The position numbers and the translations under genes are program-made. 64,000 bases of DNA from the NCBI GenBank assembly GCA_023374045.1, contig CM041782.1:252487810-252551809 (forward strand). Reading direction: 5' to 3'. The notes beneath the pieces are model-generated. The model was not told where the DNA came from and did no database searches. It worked only from the letters and a program-made list of their open reading frames with translations. Shown here one piece after another: positions 10,256 through 22,623 of the stretch. Origin of the DNA: Limonium bicolor (taxonomy: Eukaryota > Streptophyta > Magnoliopsida > Caryophyllales > Plumbaginaceae). How positions within the stretch are numbered: the stretch's first letter is position 1; the number at the start of each line of letters is the position of its first letter.

Positions 10256-11572
10256 TACCCCACATATGTATACGAGTGGAGTCCGAAACACGGGAAGTAG
10301 TCGACTCCGTCTACGGTCAGCAGTATGAGTCAAACAAGAGCTAAGGATTACAAGGAATAGTTGAAGTTAAGGAACTCAGTTAAGTTAACGAGACTAAAGG
10401 AATTAGTGAATTCCTTTCAATGAAATGCTTAAGAGTCAGGAGGTGCGAAGTGCACTAACTGTAATGTAAAGACATCGTATACGTCTTAAGGATCCTCAGG
10501 GATAAACATGTTAGCTGGAACGGTGACCCAGCCTGTACATGGCAAGCAGATGCCTAATGTGGACACATTAATGTGCAATGAACGGGGCGAAACTCCCAGA
10601 ATGAGTACCTACACTATCAGGAAATGTTGATCTTCACAGAAGAGGATAATGAGCCAGTTAAGAACGCAAACGGCGTGGCTAACTGAATATACCAATAAGT
10701 GTGAACTAGATGTAAGGCATAACTTAGCAACACCTAGGAGCGATCCTTGAAGGGTGTTTGCATCAACGATAATTGAACAAGATAACGTGATAGAAACACG
10801 AGGGTTGAAACTAACACCCAGTTTAGACATAAGTTGTCAGGAGACGGACTGACAAACCTGAGGGGCATCCCATGAAAGGAAACGGAACGCAACGACCTTG
10901 TCATGGAGCTCAATATGATATCTAAACCAGGTAATGTTGAACAAAGAAGTACATGTATGTGGACAGCCTACAATGAGCGCAGCTGAAGGCAATAAGACTT
11001 GTAAGCCACAAGCAACGTATGTTATGTAAATTCGATTAATTGCAAAAGTTTATATAATATAAGTGAATAGAGTGGTAAACGAACCACTGCATTAAGAGTG
11101 GGGATACCTCTCGATATTGTGAGACCGCAGGAGCGGTAGTTATGTGAATCAAGTTCAAGAAATATGTTAAGGATGGACGACGTTATTATTGAAAGAGAGC
11201 AGTTAGCTTAGTAGTATGTGTGTATAAAGTGAAACACCGAGCTGAATAATGCCGGCTTGTGACTCGAATGATCGATGCTCAAGGAGCATTCGGTAGTCAT
11301 CCAGATGAATGACGAACCATGATATAAGTATATGCGTGGAAGTTAATGTGACAGTAAATACGATGTAAGTTAGTGTTATACAACAAGCACGGTGCGCAGT
11401 AAGCGACCGTTGTATAAGTGTTGTGGCGGATAAGACCAGTTATGGGTTAAACTCAATGGACATGCAAGCAAGTGATGATACACAGACTGGGTAATAAGTC
11501 AATGGTCGGTACTATGTGATAAGGAAACTCAGTGTGAATTCCATGGCGAATCACATAAGGGATTTACTGTCA

Positions 11573-11630
11573 AGAGTTTACGCCTCTGCACTCTGTATGA
11601 CTGAGTGTTTTGGTATTGCACTTGTGCAGT
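11573..11630 (+). ncRNA. 58-nt near-invariant segment B2 in E1
   Basis: This segment differs at one base from 33688-33745 in family A, although the surrounding sequence is not alignable by eye. It allows two exclusive folds: CACTC (11589-11593) with GAGTG (11603-11607) plus TGCA-CTTG-TGCA (11617-11628), or CTGCAC (11586-11591) with GTGCAG (11624-11629). It is called as a structured RNA element of the genomic transcript, not as an independent gene. Confidence 0.6.
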
Positions 11631-12309
11631 AATGAACGAGTGGGATAGCTAAGAATTGGAAACATGTTAATTGTGAAGCAAATGTGGAGGCATGATTAAC
11701 AGTAAGTGACTACAGTAGCACTAACTGCCAAATAGCGGTATGGAATATACCACAAATGTTGTAAATAGCTGAGAGAGCACTACATACTAGGTAGTAGCTC
11801 AATCTCAACCGACAGTAAGTCGGAAGGGAACAAGTCAATCATTGTGAAATACATAGCTGTATACATAGTAAACTACTATGGAAGTGGATAGAAAGTTTAT
11901 AACTCACCAAATTCGCTAACGGTAAAAGATACCACGCGTCGGTTGAGAAACCATTGTTACCAAGATGAAGGTGACACGTGGGGATATACAATACAGTACG
12001 AATAACAAATGGAGCAATTAAGCTCTACAGTTATTAGAGTTTCGCAGCAGAAACTAGTGAGCCAGTGATTCAAGTGTTGAATGTACATGGTGAACACGAG
12101 TGAATGGCTAATTATTAACGCCTAGAAGCCTAACAGGCCAGAATCGAAACTAACTAAGAGTTTAAGCAAACTCCAATGAGAATTCTTGGTTTAGGAACTA
12201 AACCGCCAATATGGTTAAGATCCTCTAATCAGAATCCATTGTGTAATAGACCGTGTGGAAGTTAGAACACTTCACGACGGCAGAACATTTAAGCCAATGT
12301 TTAGTGATT

Positions 12310-12346
12310 GATTACGTGGGCGTAATCCCTTTTAAGGGGGGTGGAG
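12310..12346 (+). promoter_or_regulatory. E1 central polypurine tract with upstream hairpin
   Basis: GATTACG (12310-12316) and CGTAATC (12321-12327) form a 7-bp stem with loop TGGG. Six bases later comes AAGGGGGGTGGAG (12334-12346), nearly the same as the true 3' polypurine tract 1.3 kb downstream. The arrangement recurs in A, E3 and E4. Confidence 0.7.
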
Positions 12347-12630
12347 CGCAAAGCCACTTAGTGAGTATTACCGTACAAGTATACGTGACCTATGTTGTGC
12401 ATGGCACAAAATAATTTGTTTGGATGATTGGTGTGTGTGTTACGTAAACATACGCATTCATTCATGGTTTAATTGTGGTAATTGCGCACAGAAGATGCGA
12501 ATACCATTGTGATAAGTGTGTGTGTATTTGGTAACAATTGTGTGTGATAATACAAGTGTGGGGAGTAGAGAAACTCCCGGGGAACAAAACCCCGACGGTG
12601 TATAAATGTAAACCACGTATTGTATTTTGA

Positions 12631-12686
12631 TAATATATATATATATATATATAATATATATAATATATATATTATTATATATATAC
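12631..12686 (+). repeat. TA-rich microsatellite in the E1 internal region
   Basis: An interrupted (TA)n tract of about 55 bp lies between the central polypurine tract and the palindromic-loop hairpins. It is not present at this place in E3 or E4 and is presumably private to this copy or family. Confidence 0.85.
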
Positions 12687-12892
12687 AGTGTTTGTGATTC
12701 ATGAAAGGGGTGATACCGACATAGAACTAGTGAGATAAGATTCCCTAGGTAACAACATTAAAGTGTATGGGAATAACTAATAGACGAAGTTCTATCCTTG
12801 GAGATGTATGATCATGATTAGAATGATTAAAAAGATAGAAAATTGGAAATGAGTGATTTACTTGATGTTTGAAAATGAAGTGGGAAGTGGAA

Positions 12893-12972
12893 CTTGATTT
12901 GCATGTGATCAAGGGAAGCCGAACACAAATTGGAGTGGAAGGATAGTTCTACACTGATGCTGATCACATCAG
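12893..12972 (+). ncRNA. E1 palindromic-loop hairpins K1 and K2 (dimerisation-site-like)
   Basis: K1 (12893-12913) pairs CTTGAT with ATCAAG around a 9-nt loop that contains TGCA and CATG. K2 (12954-12972) pairs CTGATG with CATCAG around the 7-nt loop CTGATCA, whose last six bases are self-complementary. Between them is the conserved ACACAAATTGG stretch. A short stem with a 6-nt palindrome in its loop is the hallmark of kissing-loop RNA dimerisation signals in retroviruses. Function here is inferred from form and from conservation in A, E3 and E4. Confidence 0.6.
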
Positions 12973-13623
12973 GGTTGGATGATTCTTGAAGCTCCCTATA
13001 AGTGGTCACAAATAACCACGCTAAGAAAAGAAGCAAGAGCTTAAGTTGGACTTGGAGTTGTGTGTGCTTTCAAAAAGATTTTCAATTGGTATTTATAAAA
13101 CGTTGATAGATACTTTACATAATTAAAGTTCTCTTACTTAACCTCACAAGGAAAAAATTTCAAATTTAAGTGATTGTTTTAATCTCCCAAAGGCACGGGG
13201 ACGGAAGGTGTCCATCGCGACCGGGTTCTGCGGGATCACAGGTATATCAAAGATATTTTGATTGTTATACATGCTATGACATGTTGTGTGGTATGTGTAA
13301 TAATATTATTTTGACCTTGAGTTCCTAAAGTGTATGCTATTAAGACCTACGAGTCTAAATGTTGTGTTACATAGACCTATGTGTCTAAAGGTTGTTACGT
13401 TACCCAAGACCAGTGAGTCAAAGGGGTTGTTATGTATGTGTAAGTGTTGTTAGATACCCGGACCATTGAGTCCGAGGTTATCATGTGAATATGTTATGTT
13501 ATGTGTGGATGTGAATGTGTTGCCCGGACCATTAAGTGAGGTTGTGATGTAAAGTGTGTTTGGTTATGGAATTTTATGGCTGTAAGTAATCCCCGTATTC
13601 TAATCTATGATGTGTGGAAATGT

Positions 13624-13660
13624 GAACTTCGAGGACGAAGTTCTTTTAAGGGGGGTAGAT
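13624..13660 (+). promoter_or_regulatory. E1 3' polypurine tract with upstream hairpin
   Basis: GAACTTCG (13624-13631) and CGAAGTTC (13636-13643) form an 8-bp stem with loop AGGA. The polypurine tract AAGGGGGGTAGAT (13648-13660) follows and abuts the LTR, as expected for the primer of plus-strand synthesis. Confidence 0.9.
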
Positions 13661-16600
13661 TGAAATACCCCAAACCTTGATATGCGGTTTAAATATTAAC
13701 TATGGTATGTAAAGGCTAAAAGTGCCTAGAACATCAGTGTACAATTTAAACCATAGTAAAATGCATAAAGCATTAAGACAGTTTGAGCAAAACATGCTCT
13801 AAGCTATGAGTGAACTTGGTTAGGACCCAAAGAGCCTACCAAGACTAAATAATATTCAATTGTGATTTAATAAGGCTAATTAAGTCCTTAGGAAACCTTG
13901 TTAGACAATGAAACCAAACAAACATAAATAAATACCTTAAGGTCAATATGGGCTAAAATGTGCTCTAAGCTTGGGATAAATGTGTATAAGACCTAATGGT
14001 CATACCTATACCTTATTTATATGTTAATGAACATATTAAATCAATTACTAAAGAAAACCAAGCTTGAAAACAAGTTAAAACACAAAAAGTGCTTTAAGGA
14101 GTCTTAAAGCACGTTTTTGAAAAAATTGTCTTGTAAATGAGTTTTGAATGGCTAAATGTCCATCATTACTCTTTAATTAACATGTGTACTATATAGTATC
14201 ACAATTGGGTGGCTATATCAATGGGAAATCAAAAATTTCACAAATATGTGCCTTAGTTTGTGAATAGTGCCCAAATAGTGCTAGTTTTGACTTAAGTCAA
14301 CTTTAATAAGTTAAATGGTCAACAAAGACCATAAGTATCTTATATATTGAAGGGGGCACGGTTTTTAGTGTGTGAGTCATCACACTTGGCTAGCAAATGA
14401 ATAAAAGAAGAAAGAATAAAGTGAAAAGTTACTTTATGCCTTATAACATAAATATCTCCAAACTAAACCTCTCTCCTCACTTTCTCTTCTTTTCTTCTTG
14501 GTTCCCACCGTCTCCAACCTCATCCTCCCTTCTCCATCTCGTTTTGCTAAGCCATATACCATTCTCCATCTTTGAATGCTTGTAACTTCTAGCTCCATGC
14601 ACCAAATCAAATTCCAAGACCATATTTGTCTTAGTTAGGTCAAGCTCTACACTTCTCTCTTTTCAAATCTTCAAGAACTCCATTTTGGTGCCATGAAGAT
14701 TCTCCATTGAAGGAGCTTGAGCTCACCTTTTCATGCCTTGACATTCTCCTTTGCTTCAAGGTAAGGAAAATCAAAGAAAAACAACATTTCCTCTTGTTTT
14801 AGTGTGTGGCCGAAAATTCACCTTACAATGGTGCATTACCTTGCTATCTTTTTAGCTTAATCCAAACTTCAAAGGGCTAGGAGGAGTCCTATCTTGCCAC
14901 TTGTTCAAGTTCTCATTCAAATTCCAAAGGTAAACATCAATTTTAGTGTTTTAAGACACTTATGTAAACCTAGGGTTTAATTATGAGTTTGAGTATTAAA
15001 CTTAATGCTCATTACCCTTATATGTATATTGGTTAGAAGGTTGACAAGTGATAAAAGCTCCTTGCCGATTTTCAATCAAGAAAAACAAGAGAAAACAAGT
15101 GAGAAAACTTGGAAAAACAAAGAGGTAAATAACCTCTCTTAATGTGGTTTATTGTACTAGGGAATTGAGCTATATTTGCTTAATAAATAACCTAAAGAGC
15201 CAATGGGAAAATGAGCTAGGAAACTATCCACAAGGTGGACTAAAAGGACATGGGAGCATTGTTTTGTGTATTCGCAGGTTGAAGGCATTTAAATGTGGAA
15301 ATTCAGTGTTTATGGTTTATGCTATTTAAGGGCCTAAGTGCCAAGCAATTTAAGTTTATGCACTATATTGTGATGTAGTGTAAATTTGGTGAAGTTTTGT
15401 GTGTGAGGAAGTTCTTGATGGATTTTAGGTGTTCTTGAATGAAATAAGGTAAAAACCTAAGTGTTTGGATGTGAGGATATACAAGAGAAGCTATGGCAAA
15501 ATTTGGAAAATGTGTAAGAAGTTCTAAGTGTTTTAAGTAAGTTTTGGTGAACTAGGAAGTGTAAAAGGTGAACAAATGTTTTACTTGGGAGGAAAACATG
15601 TATTAAGGTGATTTAGAGTGATGCAAGGATTAGGTGTTATCTTGGAAGTTCTAGGAATTCAATGTGTGTTTTGAGAATGTATTCAAGTCTTGGAGAAGTT
15701 TGTTTAAGGTTTAGGAATGTTGATGTACAAGGAAGAAGTGATGTTTAGGCAAGATGTGAAAAGGAGATTTAGTTAGTAAGAAAGAAGTTTGAGAGATGAT
15801 GTTAAGGTGTAGAGGAAACACCTTGGTATAGTGGTCAATATTGGTGAAGTACCACTTAGAAATCCTAAGGAGGAAACATTCCAAGTGCTAAGAACTTTGT
15901 AAGGAATTTGTGAATGATAAGATGGTTTGGTGTGTGATTTAAAGAGTTTAGTACATGGCTAAAGGTGTGTTTGAGGTGTCATATGGTGTTGCAACACATT
16001 GGGAGACTTAAGGAAAAGTTTGGAACAATTTGGACAATTCTTAGGAAGTTTCTGCAACCGACCTACCCAGGGGACCGACCCCAGTCTGGGTCGGTCGGGC
16101 TGAAACTGTGAACTTAGATGATCTCTGCAGCCGACCTACCCAGGGGGTGGGTCGGGTGGGTCGGTCGGACCTTAAAAAAAAAATTAATTTTAAGAATGCT
16201 AAGTGGTATTAGTGGTATGCCATTAAGAGAGTATTGATGGTTAGAAAGATAAATATATATGGACTTGAGAGATTAAGTTAAGTAATATGATTTAAATGTT
16301 AAGGTTATAAAATGATATGTAATGAGGGGATTGTTAAGTAATGATGTTATAAGATTGTTAAGGACATGTTAAGTAAGTTATAATGATAATTTGGTGAGGG
16401 AAAGATTGTATTAAAATGTGAAAGTAAAACAAGTTAAAAAGTGAAGTTATGTAACTAAGTTAACGGGGAAAAATTAAAAGCATTAGACATTAAATAATCA
16501 AGCAACCCCGATGTTAATAAAATACATGTGATGTTACAGTTGTTCGAGAATTGCTCGAGGAACATAAGTGGACGTGGTAAAGTGGACTCCGGTGACAGGT

Positions 16601-17828
16601 ATGGTTTTCTTGCAACCTGTGTCCTACCGGATTACACCGGCTTGTATGCCAATGTGTTTTTCTATATGTTTGCCACGTTGTAAGATTAAACATGTAATGA
16701 GTTTACAGTAATTCATTTATGTGGCGTGTACAACTCCGATACCATTTAACCTCGGAAGTGTTAACCTTAGTTAACTGAGTCTAGGATCACATGAGAGTTC
16801 GGTATTCGGAGTAAACGACCCGAACTATGGGACGTACTAACCACGGCTATGCGTGTGTTAATTGTGTGATATGTGTATGTGAATGTAGGGATCTCCCTTG
16901 TGTGTTTAACCCAGTTGTAATACTGTATGGTGTGTAGTTATGATAGACACCATCTAACTAATATCTAAAGTAAGTATATACTAACAGTGGTGAGGAATCC
17001 GGTTTGGCCGGTCGCGCGTTGTTTGGGAGAGGGTATCCTTCTTAGCCTTACCCTTCTCTTTGTTATGGTTGTTTCCCTCACGGGTTATGATCTCCCATAG
17101 CTATTCCAAAGCTTAGCTATTCTGACTTATGATCGGTTTAGGGGGAACATGTGTTTGTGTGGTGTGTTCGGGCCTCCAAACCCGTACCATCTTAACTTAA
17201 GTTACTCGTCCGACTATTAGGACGGTAATGAGTGTTGTTGTATAACGAGCTTACCATGAGGGTGACACCATTCTCTAGGCTCACCAGTGAATAACTATGT
17301 TTGGGTCGGTTCCTAAGAGGACCGTTCCCGTTATGTTATGTGATGTTGTTGTAATGCAATTCCTATTGCGATGTTATCATGTGCACGTCGATACGTGAAA
17401 GTGTTGTTATGTTTTGTTATGTGAGGAATGTTATATGTTGTAAGATATGGAGTGTGTGGATCATGGAAATGAATCCCAGTTTGAGAAAAGAGGCGTTTAA
17501 GGATAACCCGATTTAAGGGTAAGTGTCGTCTATTAAGGAAGTAGCTCCATTAGAGGAGGAACACTCTAGGGATATTGAATACCATGAGTGACTTATAAGT
17601 AAGGATATATTATCCGGTTGTCGAGCCCGTTGAGGCGAAATGATTATGTGTTGTGTGTTACGATGCATGCATGATTTAAAATAATCAACCGCATGCTAAG
17701 ACGACAATTAGTTGTGCGTGGCCCGGTAGCATGTGGGCTGCGGGATTACCATACCAGCAAAGGTGCTGAGCCCCTTGGGGGCCACCCTTTCTCTTCTTTT
17801 CCTATTTCAGATACAAGGAGCTGGAAGC
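13661..17828 (+). mobile_element. E1: 3' LTR, truncated at its 3' end by M1
   Basis: It starts with TGAAATACCCC after the polypurine tract and matches 4384-8545 throughout. It stops at GGAAGC (17823-17828), exactly where M1 begins, so the last 330 bp or so are displaced. It repeats the promoter candidate (TATATA near 14341), the donor-like AAG|GTAAGG at 14760/14761, GC hairpins near 16052-16171 (two units, period 73 bp) and the CCCC/GGGG hairpin at 17770-17782. The first GC unit here forms a cleaner 9-bp stem (GACCGACCC / GGGTCGGTC) than in the 5' LTR. Confidence 0.9.
16052..16171 (+). repeat. GC hairpin repeat in the E1 3' LTR
   Basis: Units begin with CTGCAACCGACC at 16052 and CTGCAGCCGACC at 16125. 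Unit one contains GACCGACCC and GGGTCGGTC around a 6-nt loop. Unit two carries an extra GGGTGGGTCGG block compared with the 5' LTR, so the array is changing in length within one element. Confidence 0.8.
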
Positions 17829-17933
17829 TGTAATACCCCAACCCGAAATCCAATAAACTGAACGGCGATCACTCCCAAATAAAATACAACTGCAACGGAA
17901 ATAAATACAACAACCGGGCGGTATTACAATGCC

Positions 17934-17955
17934 GTTGGCCACCCTTGTGACCAAC
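17934..17955 (-). other. M1 LTR terminal hairpin
   Basis: On the plus strand GTTGGCCAC (17934-17942) faces GTGACCAAC (17947-17955) across a CCTT loop. Compared with E1, A-T pairs have become G-C pairs and one pair is a G-T wobble in the minus-strand RNA, so pairing survives sequence change. Confidence 0.7.
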
Positions 17956-19529
17956 AAGGCTAAGTCCAAATACAATCCTCAAATGTCACGGTCGGAATAG
18001 ACAACCCGAGATACTAGGAATCAAAACTCAAAGTAAAATACTGAAATAAAATAATTAACTAATAGTAGACTCCCAAAGCTTGGTCTACCCCACCTACACT
18101 CAGTGTGGTGATCTTCTTAAACTTCAGGTACCTGAAAAATGGGGGTGCCCCCAAAGGGGCTCAGCAAACAATGCTGGTATGGAAAACGTGCAGCCCATCG
18201 TCTACCGGGCCACACCAACTACTTTGTCGAACACATGCAGTCATTTTTATAAAGCTGTAAACAAGCATAATCTGATGATAACAAGTATCCAAACAAGGAC
18301 AATAATGTCACATAGAACAGACACAGAAGGTCGAGTTAGCTGAACTGAATTCTTTACTGATAGTCGGTCCACACAATGGACTGACAGTTATAATGAATAT
18401 TGAATAGTGGAGGTATAGTGACCTCGTTATAGAGAAAGGTTGGGTATAAAACCCCAGGAGATAACGTAGTTAAAACCTGAACTGAATGGCGGGAAATAAG
18501 AACCCACTAGAGGAATAAAGCTTCCTCGACTGAAGGGCATTTTGAAACCCGGAAGGAATAGAGTCTTCCTCCCAACTGAATGTTCCGTCGCGATGTAGTA
18601 GGAGACGACCTGAGACAGGTACAACTCCCGTAGCATGCATGGCCAGATCCAACTGGGCTCCTCATTCTCGAAGTATATATTTGTTAAGTGTCATATAAAG
18701 ACATTAAACAAAACACAATGTGTATTGTCAATTATCACGTTTAGGATAATGACGTTGTTATAAAGTGAAGTTAGTGAGAGACTTGAGTACAAGTCCTCGG
18801 TATACTGAAACGCAGGTATTTATCCACTGGTATAGTAGTGTTTGTAGCGTGGGACATACACGATGTAGTCAGCACATTCACGCACTAAATAATACCACAG
18901 TGTGCAAGAGTAAAACAAACAGTTTACATTAATTATCTTGGTCGTTATTTCAAACAACAGAGATAGCACACAGCCGGTGTAATCCGTTAGAAAAACAGGT
19001 TGCAAGAATCCCATACCGTTCACGTAGACTGTACTTGTAAATTCCCGGTCAACGTCTGGTCAAACAAAGTCCTAGGAATAGGATTAACTGAGAGGGTTAA
19101 TTTATGTACCCTTATATAATAATTCTATTGGATCTTTTAAAAATTTCATATTGTTATTTCATGTGAGGTTTATTTCTTTTAATCACCTCATGATTTAATG
19201 TATAACTTATTTGTTATCCCTTTTGATTTATTATTAAATCCTTTAATGCACATATATGTGTTTATTGGCATTGTTGTTTATTTTATTTGTCTAGGTGACA
19301 TAACAACTTATATCTTTAACTATATTTATATGTCATACATAGACCTAAATTCCTATAGTTTTATTATTCTCCTTTTAACCATAAATAATATTTATTGTTT
19401 ATCTTTTAATTCCTTATAACCATGTAGCCATAGTTCAATTCCATAATTCCTTTAATCAAAATTCTTTCTTCTAAATCCTCCAAATATCCATATAGGACCT
19501 ATATTATTTAAATCTAAATTCTTAAACTT

Positions 19530-20620
19530 GTATTCGGTTATTTACAAAACACCACATTATTCATAAACTTTACCTTAAATTCTAATCTCTTTATTATAGA
19601 GTTTAACTTCTATTTAGCTAAATTGCAAAGCCATCCCTAATATTTTGGTATATAGCTTTTAATATTATAAACTCTCAAAAATTACAAACTTAGCCCCTTA
19701 AATTCTCGGCTTTAATAATTTATTTCTTATAATTACAATCTAACCACAAAATCTATTAACTTTTTCACAATGTCATGTAAACTATAGTTTTAATTTTAAT
19801 TCTCATAAATGCCGAATATATATTTATAAATTCCTAAATTACCAACTAACCCCAAAGAATTCGGCTTTGGTCTTGAACTTTTCCATTAATTACATTTTCA
19901 CCCAAAACTTCTATTAGTTACTAATAACTTATAAACTATAGTCTAAATATTAATCCTTAAAATTTCGAAAGTGAACCTAATAATTCTCTTAATTATCAAT
20001 TCGCCCACTAATAATTTACAAACTTTCATATCAACTTTTATAAATTACATAATAGCCCAAAACTTTATAAAAGTTATCTTAAGGCTTTGTTAAATATCTA
20101 AAATTCATAAACTAATTCCTAACCTTAATTATATCATAATACACTAATTAAATACCCCTTTGAGCTCTCAGCTTTCACATATTTGCACTAAACTTTGTAA
20201 AAATTATATTTAAGCCACATAACTTAATTAATTAGTCATTTGACACTAATAGAATATTCTTAACTCACCAAACTTTTTGATATAAATTTATATACCTAAG
20301 TAGCTCATTAAAATCCATTTAAAACACTTAAACCATTCGGCCATATTTTATTTGGCGACCATATAGTATATAAAAGTGGATTTATATGTCTAGATAATTA
20401 TAAATAAATTCATAGGAGTTATAAACTCATGTATAAATTATTGTAATGTTTATATAAATTCTAATCAAAATAAAGAACTTTTGCCCTTGATAATTCGGCA
20501 TAAAATGTTATATAACATAACTAAAAATTTGTGACACAAAAATGTGTCTTAAGGTAAATATTTTCCTATATGTTATAGGTTATATTTTGGCATATAAAAC
20601 ATATAGCTTCGGTATTATTT
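19530..20620 (-). repeat. Degenerate AT-rich tandem repeat in the M1 LTR
   Basis: The phrase TTCGGC or a close variant recurs near 19531, 19694, 19852, 20005, 20157, 20332, 20489 and 20610, each flanked by AAACTT- and TAAATTA-type blocks. Spacing is mostly 152-175 bp. Units are strongly diverged, so the call is tentative. Confidence 0.4.
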
Positions 20621-22623
20621 AACCTAAGAGGTGTACATAATTTTGTACAATTTTTAGAAGCTTAACAAAGCTTATAATATAGGATTTACTTAGTAAACTT
20701 ACTTCTTAACAAGGTGGTTAAGTGCTTGAATCTTCTTCTTGAATCTCCAAGCTTTCTCAAGGTAATATAGATGCTCCACTTCGTTATATGCAAGTGGTGA
20801 CGGAGTTTTAGGAGTTAGATCTTGAATAAAGATCTTAAGTAGATTTGTAAGTATTTTTACAAGAGTTTACCTTATACTTTTCTCCATTATGAATTCGGCA
20901 CTCCTAAGGTAGATGAAGAACAAGTTTCCTTCATGAAAATGAAGAAGGAAAGAACCTTAGAGAAGAAGAGAACTTGGACACAAAAAATGTGCTTAAGGAT
21001 TTTCAAGCATTTTAAAAACTACTTAAGATAACCTTGAGATGCTCCTTGGTTTAATTGTTGGTTTGGACAATCTCTTGGAGAACTAAGTGAAGCCGAACAC
21101 ACCTTTTATGCTAGGAAGAGTTTTGCTTCAAGACTTGCCAAGAAATGCAAGGAATTTACCTAAAGATGAAGATAGAAGTTAAAACTCCATTAATGGCCTA
21201 AGAGCTTCAAAGGAAGAAGATGAAGCTAGAAGAGAGAGGAGGGAGCCTTACCAAACGTGGAGGAAAGTGCGGAGGGAAATGAACCTAGCTCACGTTAAAT
21301 GAAGAAGCAAATTGGAATTTGATTTTGTTTGTCAATTTTAATGTCAAAATGACTTTTACTTTTCTTTGTTATTACATGGTTGATTGGCTCAATAAATGAC
21401 CCTTTCCAGCTTGGAAAACCGGGCCATGAGGAGTGTGACAAGGCAAAAGCATGTGGAGGAATAATGTGAACTAGAGACAAGGAAATTTAGGTAAGGTATC
21501 TTCTTTTGATTTTTCTAAGTTTGTTGTGTCTTTCGTCCATGTAGAGTCACGAATTTAGGGACTGAATGGAGCTCAAAACCGGCCATGAAGAGCTAAGGAA
21601 CAAGCAAGGAAGGTTACTTGCTTAAGAAATCAAAAGGCAAAAAGAAAAGGAATCTACTTTTTGCTTTTAGCATTTGTTTTTGTCTAGTCAACTTTGCCAT
21701 GTTCTCTAGCATAATTTCGACAGCTCTCTGGTCAAATGAGTCACACATTTCTTTGCCAGTAAGTATTATAGCACATGGGATGATGAGTCATTATGTTTTA
21801 AAGCCTTTTATAAACTTTTAAGGCAAATTATATACTAGTTTTTGCCCTTAAAATCGGCCCCTATAGAGCACCTTGTTGACTAGTCACACCAACTTATTTA
21901 GAAGGTCATTTTAACCCTATTTAAGATTACCAATTCGTGGCATGTCAAAAACTACAAGGTAATTGCGTAAAACGCATTTTCGTGACACCCGAAGGTGTGT
22001 TTTTGTGCTCTAAGGAAATTTTGGGAAACCAATTGTTCTTATGAGTTCCAAGTGTTTGTAAACACTTATTATAGTAAATAAACATATACTAAGATGTTAC
22101 ATTGAGTTATATGGGGTTATATCAACCCATGACATAATTTACGGGCCATCGGGACACACCCGGGCAAAAGGGAGCGTTAAGAAATCCTCCTGTGGTTTTT
22201 GTTGAATTTTGATGAACCACTTCGTGGGTTATCTTTAGAATGGTAAATAGTGATATTAGGAACTCTAGGAATTAGTTTTATAGGAGTTCGTGCCACCTCG
22301 GCACTCCTCCGAGCTTTTCTTGCTTTAAGGGGCGCGCGTGAGCACTCCCGAGCGTTTTGCGTATTTGACTGAATATAGCTTAGGGAATATATTTATATAT
22401 TCATATAATGAGTGTATGACCATTTTGGTTTGAGTTTTAGAAGGTCATACAAGGTCATGCTTGATCACATGTTTCTAAGGCGTTTTAGCGTTTATGGTGA
22501 AACGACTATTTTTACGTAACGTTTTCATGCATGGGTTTGCATGCGTACGTGAAATGATTTATGTTTGGATTATATTCCAATAAATAATGATTTAATAGTA
22601 TTATTTAGATTTGGGGTATTTCA

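Larger units (their letters stand above)
8879..13660 (+). mobile_element. E1: internal region, 4782 bp, no reading frames
   Basis: This is the region between the two E1 LTRs, bounded by the primer-binding site and the polypurine tract. It would normally encode gag and pol, but only short scattered frames are present and none resembles a retrotransposon protein. Instead it holds RNA-like landmarks shared with family A or with E3/E4: the primer-site hairpin, an 8-bp hairpin at 9708, a conserved block at 10103-10255, a near-invariant 58-nt segment at 11573, a central polypurine tract at 12334, a pair of palindromic-loop hairpins at 12893 and 12954, and the 3' polypurine tract. Between these, similarity to A fades, so the landmarks appear to be what is maintained. 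The element would need proteins supplied in trans. Confidence 0.85.
17829..22623 (-). mobile_element. M1: minus-strand LTR, 4795 bp
   Basis: Read on the minus strand the LTR runs from TGAAATACCCC (22623) to GGGGTATTACA (17829). It is preceded on that strand by a polypurine tract, so it is the 3' LTR of a minus-strand element and not a solo LTR. Landmarks are the terminal hairpin GTTGGCCAC / GTGACCAAC (17934-17955), CAG acceptor-like site near 18124-18126, a CCCC/GGGG hairpin (18147-18160), and an AT-rich middle (19500-20650) with a loose 155-160 bp rhythm. The small frames inside it do not resemble known proteins. Target flank at the junction with E1 is GAAGC; the partner copy is not in the window. 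Confidence 0.85.

Noticed and set aside
17829..22623. Solo LTR on the minus strand
   Set aside because: A polypurine tract with its hairpin and further internal sequence lies directly next to its 5' end (22624-23072), so it is the 3' LTR of a longer element.
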